Assembly: GCF_900142385.1 (NCBI RefSeq)
Contig: NZ_FRAQ01000001.1
Location: 496,001-560,000, forward strand
Origin: Marinobacter antarcticus
GTDB lineage: Bacteria > Pseudomonadota > Gammaproteobacteria > Pseudomonadales > Oleiphilaceae
Length of the DNA: 64,000 bases
Direction: 5' to 3'
The notes beneath the pieces were generated by a model that worked only from the letters and a program-made list of their open reading frames with translations, searched no databases and was not told where the DNA came from. Shown piece by piece: positions 38,009 through 47,882 of the stretch. Made by a program: the position numbers and the translations under genes. Each line of letters starts with the position of its first letter. Within the stretch, counting starts at the first letter, position 1.

Positions 38009-39028
38009 TCAGGGGTTGGTGACCTTGTCGCCTACCGCCAGCGCACGAGTTGCCTGCAGTATCAGGCCGTAGCTCATTTTTTCATAAACCTGGAATATCA
38101 TCAGCAGGCCGGCTCGCTCGGAGGGCAGCTCAACAGTCTCGTTGGTGATGGGATCACGCGCCAGATTGCCGCTTTTGAGAATGGCCATCACGTTGCCGGC
38201 TTCCAGCCCTTCGCGACTGCCTCGGTTGACGGCAACCACATCGTACTGGCCAATCTGGGTGACACCGCCATCTACCGATATCATCTTGCCTTCGATCGGC
38301 TGATCGGGAGAACTGGGTGCAAAGCTGGTGGTCAGGCGACGATCTTCACTGACCAGCAAACGGTCACCAATACGCACCTCTTCACTGGAGCGTGTCAGGT
38401 CCAAGGTCAGCACATCACCGTCTTCGGCAGAGATATCACCTCGGGCTATGCTGCGCGCTTCAAGGCCGAGAAATTCTCCGGTGTCCGGATCGACAAATTC
38501 CTTACTGCGGCGGAACACACCCACTTTGTCGGCCGGCTTTTTACCACGGGCATAGACACGGTCACCCGCTCCGGTCAGGATGCGACCGTCTTTACCTTCC
38601 AGCACATAGGGTGCCTGATTGATCAACTCCGAGCTGACAATCCGGGTGTCGGTCAGAAAGCTGCCGATGGCATCCAACGGGATCGCAGGAATGGGTGTAT
38701 CGATCTGCTCGGAACGCACCTGCGGTGACAGTTTCACAATCCCGTTGTTCGAAGTCACCTTGGTGATCCGCGGTTTGCCGTCGATATAAACCAAGGCAAG
38801 ACGATCACCCGGGTAAATCAGGTGGGGGTTTGCGACCTGTGGGTTAACGTGCCAGATTTCCGGCCAATACCATGGGTTGCTCAGAAAGCGTCCGGAAATG
38901 TCCCAGAGAGTATCACCCTTCACAACAGTGTAACGCTCAGGATGATCAGACCGCAGTTCGGGTGCAGCATGAGCCCAGGAGGTTAATAGCAGCGTAGTGG
39001 CTGCCAGAGCGTACAGCAGTTTCCTCAT
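38009..39028 (-). CDS. tsaP: LysM-domain protein, TsaP-like
   Basis: A 339-residue exported protein with a signal peptide (residues 1-21, ending SWAHAAP), a LysM domain (about 32-80, ERYTVVKGDTLWDISGRFL and HVNPQVANPHLIYPGDRLAL) and a C-terminal domain of about 250 residues resembling flagellar/pilus secretin-associated proteins. In Pseudomonas the gene at this place, beside def and fmt, has been called tsaP, a type IV pilus secretin partner, and its exact role is debated. AAGGA precedes the ATG. The call rests on domain order and gene neighbourhood. Confidence 0.82.
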   Translation of the reverse strand: MRKLLYALAATTLLLTSWAHAAPELRSDHPERYTVVKGDTLWDISGRFLSNPWYWPEIWHVNPQVANPHLIYPGDRLALVYIDGKPRITKVTSNNGIVKLSPQVRSEQIDTPIPAIPLDAIGSFLTDTRIVSSELINQAPYVLEGKDGRILTGAGDRVYARGKKPADKVGVFRRSKEFVDPDTGEFLGLEARSIARGDISAEDGDVLTLDLTRSSEEVRIGDRLLVSEDRRLTTSFAPSSPDQPIEGKMISVDGGVTQIGQYDVVAVNRGSREGLEAGNVMAILKSGNLARDPITNETVELPSERAGLLMIFQVYEKMSYGLILQATRALAVGDKVTNP

Positions 39029-39429
39029 TATCTAAGTCCTTGATCGCGTGCCTTGATTCTGTGAATTCTGGTAAGGATGCAGCCAGTTGTCTGCAGCTTA
39101 TTACGTTGTTATGCCAGTTACTATAGAAGAAGTCTCGCAAATTGTGATGTTATCTTTTGTTCTTCCAGTAAATTCTATGCTATTTGCAAAAGATTTTAAC
39201 TATTGCCTGATCAGTTTGTACTCAATCGGCGAATTGTTGGATAATATACCGACAGAGGCATGACCTTGCTTATATTAGTGCGAAAGGAACAATTTGCGCA
39301 GTACGCTGTCTCATTTAGGTGATCGCTTTCACACAGTTACAAAAGACAACGTTAAAAGTCAGGCAAAGCCATAAAGAATGCCAGTCAGAAACCCTGACAT
39401 TCGTCATACAGGCCAAAAGTACGAGCACT
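39029..39429. other. Gene-free divergent control region of tsaP and def
   Basis: This 401-base gap between the divergent tsaP and def starts is AT-richer than its surroundings, especially about 39120-39260, and should contain promoters for both genes. I see no convincing open reading frame, no FNR-type operator and no clear terminator. Possible -10-like elements (for example TATATT near 39271) exist, but no -35 partner is convincing. An in-frame extension of def to 39319 is rejected because it adds 37 residues that are absent from the family. Confidence 0.6.
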
Positions 39430-39933
39430 ATGATACTAGAAATTCTCGAATATCCGGACCCCCGTCTGCGCACCATCGCCAAGCCGGTTGATGAACTGAC
39501 AGACGCCGACCGTAAGCTGATCGACGACATGTTCGAGACCATGTACGATGCGCCGGGCATTGGTCTGGCGGCTACACAGGTGAATGTCCACAAGCAGATC
39601 CTCGTTATGGATCTGTCCGAAGACAAGAGCGAGCCAAGGGTGTTCGTCAACCCGCAGATTGAAGTACTGGATGGCGAACGTGAAGCCATGCAGGAAGGCT
39701 GCCTCTCGGTACCCGGATTTTATGAAGACGTGGAGCGGATAGAGCACTGCATCATCCGGGCACAGGATCGTGACGGAAAGCCTTTTGAAATCGAAGCGCG
39801 GGGCCTTCTGGCGGTCTGCATCCAGCACGAAATGGATCACCTGAACGGCAAGTTGTTTGTCGACTACCTCAGCAACCTCAAGCGCACCCGCATTCGCAAG
39901 AAATTGGAAAAGCTTCACAAGCAAAGTGCGTGA
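39430..39933 (+). CDS. def: Peptide deformylase
   Basis: Def removes the N-formyl group from nascent proteins. The 167-residue protein has all three family motifs: GIGLAATQ near residue 44, EGCLSVPG near 89 with the metal cysteine, and QHEMDHLNG near 131 with the metal histidines and catalytic glutamate. The ATG at 39430 gives the canonical start [13 protein letters not shown]. It is followed by a terminator and then fmt. Confidence 0.97.
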   Translation: MILEILEYPDPRLRTIAKPVDELTDADRKLIDDMFETMYDAPGIGLAATQVNVHKQILVMDLSEDKSEPRVFVNPQIEVLDGEREAMQEGCLSVPGFYEDVERIEHCIIRAQDRDGKPFEIEARGLLAVCIQHEMDHLNGKLFVDYLSNLKRTRIRKKLEKLHKQSA

Positions 39934-39975
39934 ACATTGCCTGAAAGGCGCATGAGGATTTTGTAGAAAGTATCG

Positions 39976-39999
39976 GACCGGGCCATGGCCCGGTCTTTT
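39976..39999 (+). terminator. Rho-independent terminator between def and fmt
   Basis: GACCGGGCC (39976-39984) and GGCCCGGTC (39987-39995) form a nine-base stem, followed by TTTT. It lies 43 bases past the def stop and ends 30 bases before the fmt start, so fmt expression needs read-through or a promoter in the short gap. Confidence 0.75.
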
Positions 40000-40028
40000 C
40001 GTATTCAACGAAACAGAGACCCAACACC

Positions 40029-40964
40029 GTGCGACTCGTTTTTGCCGGCACTCCGGATTTCGCAGCTACCGCCTTGAGGACGCTGCTGGACACCCACCAT
40101 ACCATCGTGGGCGTTTACTCCCAGCCGGATCGGCCAGCAGGCCGTGGCCGCAAGCTCCAACCCAGCCCGGTCAAGCAAGTTGCTCTGGACAACCAGATTC
40201 CGGTATTTCAACCAGAAAGCCTGAAAACCCCGGAAGCGCAGCAGGAACTTGCAGATCTCCGGCCCGATATCATGATTGTCGCGGCCTACGGGCTAATTCT
40301 GCCCCAGACTGTACTGGAAATTCCCGCCCACGGCTGCCTCAACATTCACGCCTCTCTTTTGCCTCGCTGGCGTGGTGCTGCCCCTATCCAGCGCGCCATT
40401 GCCGCAGGCGACAAAGAAACCGGCATTACCATCATGCAGATGGACAAAGGCCTGGATACTGGCGCAATGTTGCTAAAATCCCTGACCGCCATTGATGCAA
40501 GCGATACCGGCGGCAGCCTTCACGACCGCCTCGCCAATATGGGCGGTAATGCCATTGTTGAAGTACTGCAGCTGCTGGAAAGAGGTGAACTCCAAGGCGA
40601 GGCCCAGAATGACGAGCAGGCCTGTTACGCCCACAAACTCTCCAAGGAAGAAGGCCATATCGACTGGTCTCAGGACGCCCCTGCCATCGAACGCCTGATA
40701 CGCGCTTTCAATCCCTGGCCCGGTACTTATACGGATCTGGAGCAGCAACGCCTGCGGATCCACGAGGCCAAGGCCACCGGTGAGCGCAGTCAGCAACCGG
40801 CCGGCACCGTGATACGACGGGAACGGGAAGGTATTGATATTGGCTGCGGTAACGGCACCCTGCGCATCACCCGGCTGCAGCTGCCAGGATCCCGCGCCCA
40901 GAGCGTGAATGACCTGATTAACGGTGGCAAGGAACTACTTTTGCCCGGCCAGGAGCTGCACTGA
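40029..40964 (+). CDS. fmt: Methionyl-tRNA formyltransferase
   Basis: Fmt formylates initiator Met-tRNA using 10-formyl-tetrahydrofolate. The 311-residue protein begins RLVFAGTPDFAATALRTLL, has the PDIMIVAAYGLILPQ strand near residue 80 and the catalytic region GCLNIHASLLPRWRGAAPIQ near 100-120, plus an OB-fold C-terminal domain. The start is GTG at 40029. The rsmB ATG follows the stop by one base, as in many gammaproteobacteria. Confidence 0.96.
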   Translation: MRLVFAGTPDFAATALRTLLDTHHTIVGVYSQPDRPAGRGRKLQPSPVKQVALDNQIPVFQPESLKTPEAQQELADLRPDIMIVAAYGLILPQTVLEIPAHGCLNIHASLLPRWRGAAPIQRAIAAGDKETGITIMQMDKGLDTGAMLLKSLTAIDASDTGGSLHDRLANMGGNAIVEVLQLLERGELQGEAQNDEQACYAHKLSKEEGHIDWSQDAPAIERLIRAFNPWPGTYTDLEQQRLRIHEAKATGERSQQPAGTVIRREREGIDIGCGNGTLRITRLQLPGSRAQSVNDLINGGKELLLPGQELH

Positions 40965-40965
40965 T

Positions 40966-42267
40966 ATGGGCGACCACGACCAGCCCATGCGTGCCATTGC
41001 TGCCAGCGTGCTGCTTGCAGTAGAAAACGGCGAGTCTTTGTCCCAGTGCCTGCCGCCGGCTCTGCAGCGACTTGCTCCCAGCGAACGCCCAGTGCTTCAG
41101 GCCCTTTGCTACGGCACCTGCCGCTGGTTTCATCGCCTCGACGGTGAACTGAGCAGCCGGCTGAAAAAGCCCTTAAAGAAACCAGATCGCATTGTTCACC
41201 ATCTGATGCTGATCGCTCTTTTCCAGCTCCGCTTCAGTCAGCAAGCAACCTACGCTGTTCTGAACGAATCCGTAGAGGCCTGCCGCGCCCTCGACAAACC
41301 CCACCTCACCGGTCTTGTAAATGGTGTGTTGCGGGCTGCCGAACGTGAAGGTGCGCCGGAGCCGGCAAACGATGCCAGCCGCTTCAGTCATCCCGTCTGG
41401 ATGGTGGAAAAGCTGCGCCATAACTGGCCCGATAACTGGCAACAGATTCTGGAAGCGAATAACGCCCAGGCACCCATGACACTGAGAGTGAACGCTCTGC
41501 GCTTTAGCCGCGACGAGTATCTCGCGCTGTTAAACGAAGCAGGTATTGAAGCGACCGCTACCCGCTTTGCGCCTCTCGGTATCCAGCTTGGCAGGGCGGT
41601 ACAGGTCGATCGGTTACCCTGGTTTGCTGACGGCGCCGTCAGCGTTCAGGACGAAGCAGCTCAGCTCTGCACCACGCTACTTGATCTGGCACCGGGACAA
41701 CGGGTTCTGGATGCCTGCGCAGCACCCGGGGGTAAAACCTGCGCCATTCTTGAGAGTCAGGCAGAGCTGGCCGAAATCGTTGCCATCGACGAATCGGCAG
41801 CGCGCCTGCCCCGGGTTCAGGAAAACCTGGATCGGCTGGACTTGCACGCCAGCCTGCTGGAGGCGGATGCTGCTGACATTGAGCAGTGGTGGGACGGACA
41901 ACCTTTTGATCGCATTCTGCTCGACGTACCCTGCAGCGCCAGTGGCGTTATCCGCCGCCACCCTGATATCAAGATGTTGCGCAGGGAAACCGACGTTGTG
42001 CCCTTGGCAGCTATACAGATTGGGCTTCTGGAGGCTATGTGGTCTGTGCTCAAACCGGGCGGGCGCCTGGTCTATGCAACCTGTTCCGTGTTCCCCCAGG
42101 AAAACCACCGTATAATCCAGCGGTTCCTTAAACAGCAAAACACTGTCGTTCTTATTGAGCCAGAGGTTCAGTGGGGACGCGACATGGGCGCGGGGCGACA
42201 GCTTCTCCCCGATCCAATCAGCCATGACGGCTTTTTCTATGCCGTACTGGAGAAACCTGAATCATGA
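40966..42267 (+). CDS. rsmB: 16S rRNA m5C967 methyltransferase
   Basis: RsmB methylates C967 of 16S rRNA. The 433-residue protein has the N-terminal NusB-like domain ([19 protein letters not shown], and [15 protein letters not shown] near residue 65) and the SAM-dependent catalytic part: [14 protein letters not shown] near 250, [18 protein letters not shown] near 320 with one catalytic cysteine, and [11 protein letters not shown] near 365 with the other. The ATG at 40966 gives the expected N-terminus; an in-frame start at 40924 overlaps fmt and is rejected. Its stop overlaps the trkA ATG by four bases. Confidence 0.95.
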   Translation: MGDHDQPMRAIAASVLLAVENGESLSQCLPPALQRLAPSERPVLQALCYGTCRWFHRLDGELSSRLKKPLKKPDRIVHHLMLIALFQLRFSQQATYAVLNESVEACRALDKPHLTGLVNGVLRAAEREGAPEPANDASRFSHPVWMVEKLRHNWPDNWQQILEANNAQAPMTLRVNALRFSRDEYLALLNEAGIEATATRFAPLGIQLGRAVQVDRLPWFADGAVSVQDEAAQLCTTLLDLAPGQRVLDACAAPGGKTCAILESQAELAEIVAIDESAARLPRVQENLDRLDLHASLLEADAADIEQWWDGQPFDRILLDVPCSASGVIRRHPDIKMLRRETDVVPLAAIQIGLLEAMWSVLKPGGRLVYATCSVFPQENHRIIQRFLKQQNTVVLIEPEVQWGRDMGAGRQLLPDPISHDGFFYAVLEKPES

Positions 42268-43640
42268 AGATCCTGATCCTCGGTGCCGGCCAGGTGGGCG
42301 GCACGCTGGCTGAAAACCTGGCCAGCGAAGCCAACGATATAACGGTCATCGACACAGACGCAGTGCGGCTCCGCGAACTGCAGGATCGCCTCGACATCCG
42401 CACAGTTCAGGGCATGGCCTCCTATCCGACGGTACTGAGCCAGGCTAACGCGGAAGACGCCGACATGCTGATCGCTGTCACCAACAGTGACGAAACCAAC
42501 ATGGTCGCCTGCCAGATTGCCAGCATCCTGTACAACACGCCCACCAAAATCAGCCGCGTGCGGGCCAGTGCCTATTTATCCAACAACAAGCTTTTCGGGA
42601 AAGAAGGCGGTTTTCCGATTGATGTCATGATCAGCCCGGAGCATCTGGTTACCCGGCACATTACACGCCTGATCGAGTACCCTGGCGCCCTGCAGGTGTT
42701 GGAGTTTTCCAAGGGCCTGGTCCGGCTGGTGGCTATCCGCGCAACAGAAGGCGGCCCGCTGGTAGGTCGTGAGCTGTCTTATCTGCGCACTCACATGCCC
42801 AAGGTCGAGACCCGGGTTGCCGCCATTTTCCGCAAAGACCGGGCCATCATGCCCCGGGGCGATACGGTGCTGGAAGACGGCGACGAAGTGTTTTTCATCG
42901 CCGGTGCCGACCATATCCGCTCGGTCATGAGCGAGCTCCAGCCTCTGGTCAAAAACTACAAACGTATTTTTATCTGCGGCGGCGGCAATATAGGCCAGCG
43001 CCTGGCGCACACCCTGGAAAACCGTTATCAGGTGAAGCTGCTGGAGCGCAATCACGAACGCTGCGTGCTGCTTTCAGAAAATCTGCGCAAGACAGTCGTG
43101 CTTGAAGGCAATGCGGCAGACAAAGACATACTGCTGGAAGAAAATATCGAAAATACCGATGTGTTCTGCGCGGTCACCAACGATGACGAAGCCAATATCA
43201 TGGCGTCTCTGCTGGCCAAGCGGCTGGGCGCCCGCAAGGTGTTCACCCTGATCAACAACCCGGACTATGTGGATCTGATCCAGGGCGGCGAGATTGATGT
43301 AGCGATTTCCCCCCAGCAGACCACCATCGGGAGCCTGCTCACTCACGTGCGCCGAGGCGACGTTGTAAACGTTCACTCACTGCGCAGAGGCGCTGCTGAG
43401 GCCATCGAAGCCATTGCCCACGGTGATCACAAATCCTCCAAGGTAATTGGCAGGCGGTTGGATGAAATCAACCTGCCCCAGGGAGCGACCATCGGTGCAA
43501 TCGTCCGCCATAACGAAGTACTGATCGCCCACGACCATCTGCGGGTGCAGCCGGATGATCATGTAATCATGTTCCTGGTGGACAAATCCCGGGTGCGGGA
43601 AGTCGAAAAGCTCTTCTCCGTGGGGCTGACGTTCTTCTAG
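42264..43640 (+). CDS. trkA: Trk potassium uptake regulatory protein
   Basis: TrkA is the cytosolic NAD(H)/ATP-binding gating ring of the Trk potassium channels. The 458-residue protein has two RCK modules: the first begins [20 protein letters not shown], the second [19 protein letters not shown] near residue 235, each followed by a TrkA-C domain. It is coupled to rsmB by a four-base overlap. The trkH/G membrane partner is not in this window. Confidence 0.96.
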   Translation: MKILILGAGQVGGTLAENLASEANDITVIDTDAVRLRELQDRLDIRTVQGMASYPTVLSQANAEDADMLIAVTNSDETNMVACQIASILYNTPTKISRVRASAYLSNNKLFGKEGGFPIDVMISPEHLVTRHITRLIEYPGALQVLEFSKGLVRLVAIRATEGGPLVGRELSYLRTHMPKVETRVAAIFRKDRAIMPRGDTVLEDGDEVFFIAGADHIRSVMSELQPLVKNYKRIFICGGGNIGQRLAHTLENRYQVKLLERNHERCVLLSENLRKTVVLEGNAADKDILLEENIENTDVFCAVTNDDEANIMASLLAKRLGARKVFTLINNPDYVDLIQGGEIDVAISPQQTTIGSLLTHVRRGDVVNVHSLRRGAAEAIEAIAHGDHKSSKVIGRRLDEINLPQGATIGAIVRHNEVLIAHDHLRVQPDDHVIMFLVDKSRVREVEKLFSVGLTFF

Positions 43641-43682
43641 TTCAAAATCAAAAGCATGAAGCCCCCTTAGAAATACCGTTTT

Positions 43683-43707
43683 GGCGCGCGTATAATGCGC
43701 CTTTTTT
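43683..43707 (+). terminator. trkA terminator with an embedded TATAAT
   Basis: GGCGC (43683-43687) pairs with GCGCC (43697-43701), followed by six T residues (43702-43707). The loop contains TATAAT (43691-43696), an exact sigma-70 -10 hexamer that could start the glyQS transcript, with a weak TTAGAA at 43667-43672 as -35. The site can thus be read as both the end of trkA and the promoter of glyQ. Confidence 0.6.
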
Positions 43708-43834
43708 CCGATGACCCTCTGGCGAGCGAATCGAAGATTGGCTTGGGATTGACTCGATATTGAGCCGAAGAGTGGCTACACACAGACCGAATCAGCAGGC
43801 AAACGTAGTGACAGACAAGGCGACAGACAAGGCG

Positions 43835-44845
43835 ATGAACAGCAACACACCGGACACCAGGACTTTTCAGGGCCTGATTCTGGCTCTGCAGAATTTTTGG
43901 GCGAAGCACGGCTGCGTGGTACTTCAGCCACTGGATATGGAAGTGGGTGCCGGCACGTTTCACCCGGCCACCTTCCTGCGGGCGATCGGGCCGGAAACCT
44001 GGAATGCCGCGTATGTGCAGCCGAGTCGCCGCCCCACAGACGGTCGCTACGGCGAGAACCCGAACCGCCTGCAGCACTATTACCAGTTTCAGGTGGTACT
44101 CAAGCCGTCGCCGGACAACTTTCAGGAACTTTATCTCGACTCACTGAAAGCCCTGGGGCTTGACCCGCTGGTGCACGACATCCGCTTTGTGGAAGACAAC
44201 TGGGAATCACCCACCCTGGGCGCCTGGGGGCTGGGCTGGGAAATCTGGCTGAACGGAATGGAAGTCACCCAGTTTACCTATTTCCAGCAGGTGGGCGGCC
44301 TTGAATGCTATCCGGTTACCGGCGAGCTTACCTATGGCCTCGAGCGCATTGCCATGTACCTGCAGGGCGTCGACAGCGTTTACGACCTGGTCTGGACGGA
44401 AGGTCCCGACGGAGTGGTTACCTACGGCGACGTGTTCCACCAGCAGGAAGTGGAAATGTCCACTTACAACTTTGAGTACGCAGACGTCGAGTTCCTGTTC
44501 CAGAGCTTTGATGTCCACGAACGTGAAAGTGCCCGACTGATCGAAGCTGGCCTCGCGCTGCCAGCCTACGAACAGGTTCTGAAGGCGTCTCATACCTTCA
44601 ATCTGCTGGATGCCCGCCACGCCATCTCGGTCACCGAGCGTCAGCGCTTTATCCTGCGCGTGCGCACTCTTGCCCGTGCCGTTGCCCAGGCGTACTTCGA
44701 CAGCCGCCTCAAGCTCGGCTTCCCGCTCGCCCAGGAGGCTATACGCCAGGAAGTGCTGGGCGCAGCCGAAGCCACTGACCACAAGGCTAACGGCAAGAAA
44801 GGCAAAAAAGCGAAGCAGGAACAGCAGGCAAAGGGGAACGCATAA
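43835..44845 (+). CDS. glyQ: Glycyl-tRNA synthetase alpha subunit
   Basis: Catalytic subunit of the bacterial tetrameric glycyl-tRNA synthetase. The 336-residue product has the class II core: [20 protein letters not shown] at the start, [40 protein letters not shown] and [17 protein letters not shown] near the end. The ATG at 43835 is chosen because it gives the family's short leader; GTG 43808 and an upstream ATG 43760 are in frame. The C-terminus ends in a lysine-rich tail ([16 protein letters not shown]). Confidence 0.96.
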   Translation: MNSNTPDTRTFQGLILALQNFWAKHGCVVLQPLDMEVGAGTFHPATFLRAIGPETWNAAYVQPSRRPTDGRYGENPNRLQHYYQFQVVLKPSPDNFQELYLDSLKALGLDPLVHDIRFVEDNWESPTLGAWGLGWEIWLNGMEVTQFTYFQQVGGLECYPVTGELTYGLERIAMYLQGVDSVYDLVWTEGPDGVVTYGDVFHQQEVEMSTYNFEYADVEFLFQSFDVHERESARLIEAGLALPAYEQVLKASHTFNLLDARHAISVTERQRFILRVRTLARAVAQAYFDSRLKLGFPLAQEAIRQEVLGAAEATDHKANGKKGKKAKQEQQAKGNA

Positions 44846-44847
44846 TC

Positions 44848-46929
44848 ATGGCAAAGCAGGATTTTCTGGTCGAACTGGGCGTCGAAGAACTGCCCTCGAA
44901 AGCACTCAAGCCGCTGTCTGATGCGTTCACTCAGGGTATCGCCAAGGGCCTGGAAGAGGCCGGAATCACATTTGGCAAAGTAGAGTCCTTTGCCGCGCCG
45001 CGGCGCCTGGCGGTTCGTATCCGCAATCTGGCCGATGCCCAACCCGACAAGCCGGTTGAAAAGCGCGGTCCTGCGATCAAAGCCGCTTTTGATGATTCCG
45101 GCAACCCGACCCGGGCCCTTACCGGCTTCGCAACCTCCCTGGGTGTAACCCCGGACCAGCTCGACACTCTGGAAACCGACAAGGGTGCCTGGGTAGTCTA
45201 TCGCACAGTGGAGCAAGGCAAGCCGACCGTTGATCTTATGCCCGGCCTGGTTGAACAATCACTGGCCGCCCTGCCGATTCCCAAACGCATGCGCTGGGGC
45301 GCCCACCGCACGGAGTTTGTCCGGCCTGTTCACTGGCTGGTTATGCTGTTCGGCAACAAGATCATTGATACGCCCATCATGGGGTTGACTCCGGGCAACA
45401 AAACCCGGGGCCACCGTTTCCATTGCCCGAAAACACTGATCATTCCCACGCCGGCGGATTACGAAGTTGTACTCGAGCAAGAAGGTTATGTGATTGCCGA
45501 TTTCGCCAAGCGCCGTGAGCAAATCCGCTCCGGTGTCAGCGCCCTGGCCAAAACCGAAGCCGGCGCTAAAGCGGTGATTAATGAAGACCTCCTGGACGAA
45601 GTTACCGGCCTGAACGAGTGGCCGGTGCCGCTGATGGGCCGTTTTGACAAGCGGTTCCTGAAAGTTCCGGCCGAAGCACTGATTTCCTCCATGGCGGAAC
45701 ACCAGAAATACTTCCACCTGGTGGGTTCTGACAACGAAATGTTGCCTCTGTTTATCACCGTCGCCAACATTGAGAGCAAGGATCCTTCCCAGGTGGTTTC
45801 CGGTAACGAAAAGGTGATTCGTCCACGCCTTGCAGATGCCGCCTTCTTCTACGAAACAGACCGTAAAATCCGTCTGGAAGACCGCATCGAAAGGCTCAAG
45901 CCAATTGTGTTCCAGGAAAAGCTCGGCAGCGTTTACGATAAATCCGTTCGGGTTGCTGCGCTGGCCAAGAAAATTGCCGCCACTATTGGCAGCGATCCGG
46001 TTCTGGCCGAGCGCGCCGCCATGCTGGCAAAGACTGACCTGGTTACTGAAATGGTGCTCGAATTCACGGATCTTCAGGGCATCATGGGCCAGTACTACGC
46101 AGCCGATGACGGTGAGCCCGCCGATGTGGCCAAAGCTCTCAACGAGCAGTACATGCCGCGTTTCGCCAAAGACGGCCTGCCCACAACTCTGACCAGTTGC
46201 GCACTCGCCATCGCGGATCGCCTGGATTCACTGGTAGGGCTGTTCGGCATTGGCCAGCCACCCTCTGGCACCAGGGACCCTTTCGCCCTGCGTCGGGCCT
46301 CACTGGGCGTGCTGCGCATCATCATCGAACGGGAGCTGCCGCTTGACCTGCAGACCTGCTGCGAGTGGGCGGAGGACAACTTCACCGGACTGAGCACGGA
46401 AAATACCGCCTCCAGCGTTGTTGATTACATGCTGGACCGTTTCCGCGCCTACTATGACGAGCAGGGCATCGGTGCCGAGGTATACCTCGCAGTCCACGCT
46501 CGTCGCCCGACCCGTCCGCTGGACTTCGACCGTCGGATAAAGGCCGTGGAAGCATTCCGCCAACTGCCAGAAGCGCTGGCTCTGGCCGGTGCCAACAAGC
46601 GCGTTTCCAACATTCTGTCCAAGCAGGGTGGCGAAAGCGTGGGCGAAACCGTCAACAGCAGTCTGCTGCAGGATGCGGCTGAAAAAACCCTGGCTGCACA
46701 GGTAGACCAGCAAGCCGAGAGGGTGCTCCCGCTATTTGAACAGGGCGACTACGCCAGCGCGCTGCAGTCATTGGCGAGCCTGCAGGAGCCGGTAGACAGC
46801 TTCTTCAACGAGGTTATGGTTATGGCAGAAGATGAAGCCGTGCGGGACAACCGCCTTGCGCTGCTGAACCGCCTGCACAACCTGTTTTTACGAGTTGCAG
46901 ATATCTCACTGCTGCCCGCCGCCGGCTGA
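44848..46929 (+). CDS. glyS: Glycyl-tRNA synthetase beta subunit
   Basis: The 693-residue beta subunit binds tRNA-Gly and completes the enzyme. It opens with DFLVELGVEELPSKALKPL and contains FAAPRRLAVRI near residue 50, the TRGHRF-type segment near 190, an HD-like domain around 390-480 (KTDLVTEMVLEFTDLQGIMG) and a C-terminal anticodon-binding DALR region. It starts two bases after glyQ. Confidence 0.97.
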   Translation: MAKQDFLVELGVEELPSKALKPLSDAFTQGIAKGLEEAGITFGKVESFAAPRRLAVRIRNLADAQPDKPVEKRGPAIKAAFDDSGNPTRALTGFATSLGVTPDQLDTLETDKGAWVVYRTVEQGKPTVDLMPGLVEQSLAALPIPKRMRWGAHRTEFVRPVHWLVMLFGNKIIDTPIMGLTPGNKTRGHRFHCPKTLIIPTPADYEVVLEQEGYVIADFAKRREQIRSGVSALAKTEAGAKAVINEDLLDEVTGLNEWPVPLMGRFDKRFLKVPAEALISSMAEHQKYFHLVGSDNEMLPLFITVANIESKDPSQVVSGNEKVIRPRLADAAFFYETDRKIRLEDRIERLKPIVFQEKLGSVYDKSVRVAALAKKIAATIGSDPVLAERAAMLAKTDLVTEMVLEFTDLQGIMGQYYAADDGEPADVAKALNEQYMPRFAKDGLPTTLTSCALAIADRLDSLVGLFGIGQPPSGTRDPFALRRASLGVLRIIIERELPLDLQTCCEWAEDNFTGLSTENTASSVVDYMLDRFRAYYDEQGIGAEVYLAVHARRPTRPLDFDRRIKAVEAFRQLPEALALAGANKRVSNILSKQGGESVGETVNSSLLQDAAEKTLAAQVDQQAERVLPLFEQGDYASALQSLASLQEPVDSFFNEVMVMAEDEAVRDNRLALLNRLHNLFLRVADISLLPAAG

Positions 46930-46932
46930 CCG

Positions 46933-47502
46933 ATGCTGATCATCCTCGACCGGGACGGGGTCATCAACGAGTATGACGGCGGTTACATCTGCTCTGTGGA
47001 TGAGTGGCAACCCATTCCCGGCAGCATCGAGGCGGTGGCAAGGCTTTGCAAAGCCGGCCACCGTATAGCGATTGCGACCAACCAGTCAGGTATTGCCCGG
47101 GGCTATTACGGCACTGACGTATTGGATGCTATGCATGAAAAGCTGGAGCGGCTGCTGGAAACCTTGGGCGGCTGTATCAGTTTCATCGCTTACTGCCCGC
47201 ATCATCCAGACGATGGCTGCGGTTGCCGCAAACCCCTCACCGGCCTGCTGGAACAGATCCGTGATCACTTTCACCTCGACGCCCTGAAAGGCTCCGTGAT
47301 GGTCGGCGACAGCCGCAAGGATCTGGAAGCAGGCTTTGCCGAAGGCTGCCAGCCCGTGCTGGTTCGCACCGGCAACGGCCAAGATACCGAACGCCACCTT
47401 AAAACCCACCCGATTCCCGGCGCCTGTGTGGCAATCCATGACAATCTCAGTGCATTTTCGGATGCCTTTTTATCAGGCTCGGGGCTGGTAAAAAACGAGT
47501 GA
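46933..47502 (+). CDS. gmhB: D,D-heptose 1,7-bisphosphate phosphatase
   Basis: GmhB removes the 7... rather the C7 phosphate of heptose bisphosphate during ADP-heptose synthesis for lipopolysaccharide inner core. The 189-residue HAD protein has the nucleophile motif [16 protein letters not shown] (Asp7, Asp9), [12 protein letters not shown] near residue 49, the zinc loop [14 protein letters not shown] near 93-106 and [13 protein letters not shown] near 122. It starts three bases after glyS. Confidence 0.93.
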   Translation: MLIILDRDGVINEYDGGYICSVDEWQPIPGSIEAVARLCKAGHRIAIATNQSGIARGYYGTDVLDAMHEKLERLLETLGGCISFIAYCPHHPDDGCGCRKPLTGLLEQIRDHFHLDALKGSVMVGDSRKDLEAGFAEGCQPVLVRTGNGQDTERHLKTHPIPGACVAIHDNLSAFSDAFLSGSGLVKNE

Positions 47503-47507
47503 ATCCG

Positions 47508-47513
47508 TATAAT
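47508..47513 (+). promoter_or_regulatory. Likely -10 element of the tRNA-Pro gene
   Basis: An exact TATAAT lies 13 bases before the mature tRNA 5' end, right after the gmhB stop. The best -35 candidate 17 bases upstream (CTGGTA) is weak. A GC-rich discriminator follows, as expected of a stable-RNA promoter. Confidence 0.6.
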
Positions 47514-47526
47514 ACCGGCGGTTGAT

Positions 47527-47603
<77 letters not shown>

Positions 47604-47627
47604 CTTTCCCGTTTTTTCCTGCTCTAA

Positions 47628-47850
47628 CTCCTCCATCAGTCGCTGCTCATCAACCTGCTGCCACGTCTGGGAGCCAAAGACAGCTCCGAAATTAAAAACA
47701 TTGTCACCACAACCGACAATCTGTTCCGGTATTCACAAGAAGAGCAGGGGGCCGACCCTGCAACAAAAGAAGCCCTTAGGTACCGAACCGCGCTCTATGA
47801 AGGATTCGTTCAGCTTCAGCGTAAACCGCTATGCACGAACACAGCCGTGG
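47628..47850 (+). pseudogene. Remnant of a Fic-family gene (N-terminal part only)
   Basis: Read from 47628 in the frame of the CTC at 47646, the sequence gives [20 protein letters not shown], then [20 protein letters not shown], then GADPATKEALRYRTALYEGF and VQLQRKPLCTNTAV. This is the N-terminal segment of class II Fic AMP-transferases, including the SSEIxNIVTT inhibitory helix. A stop (TAA 47625) lies directly upstream, no start codon or HPFxxGNG catalytic motif is present, and homology fades near 47850 where the ABC permease gene's end begins. In this remnant the inhibitory-motif glutamate of SSEIEN is lysine. Confidence 0.75.
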
Positions 47851-47882
47851 CTCAACACGGGGCAATACCGCCATACCCGAGC

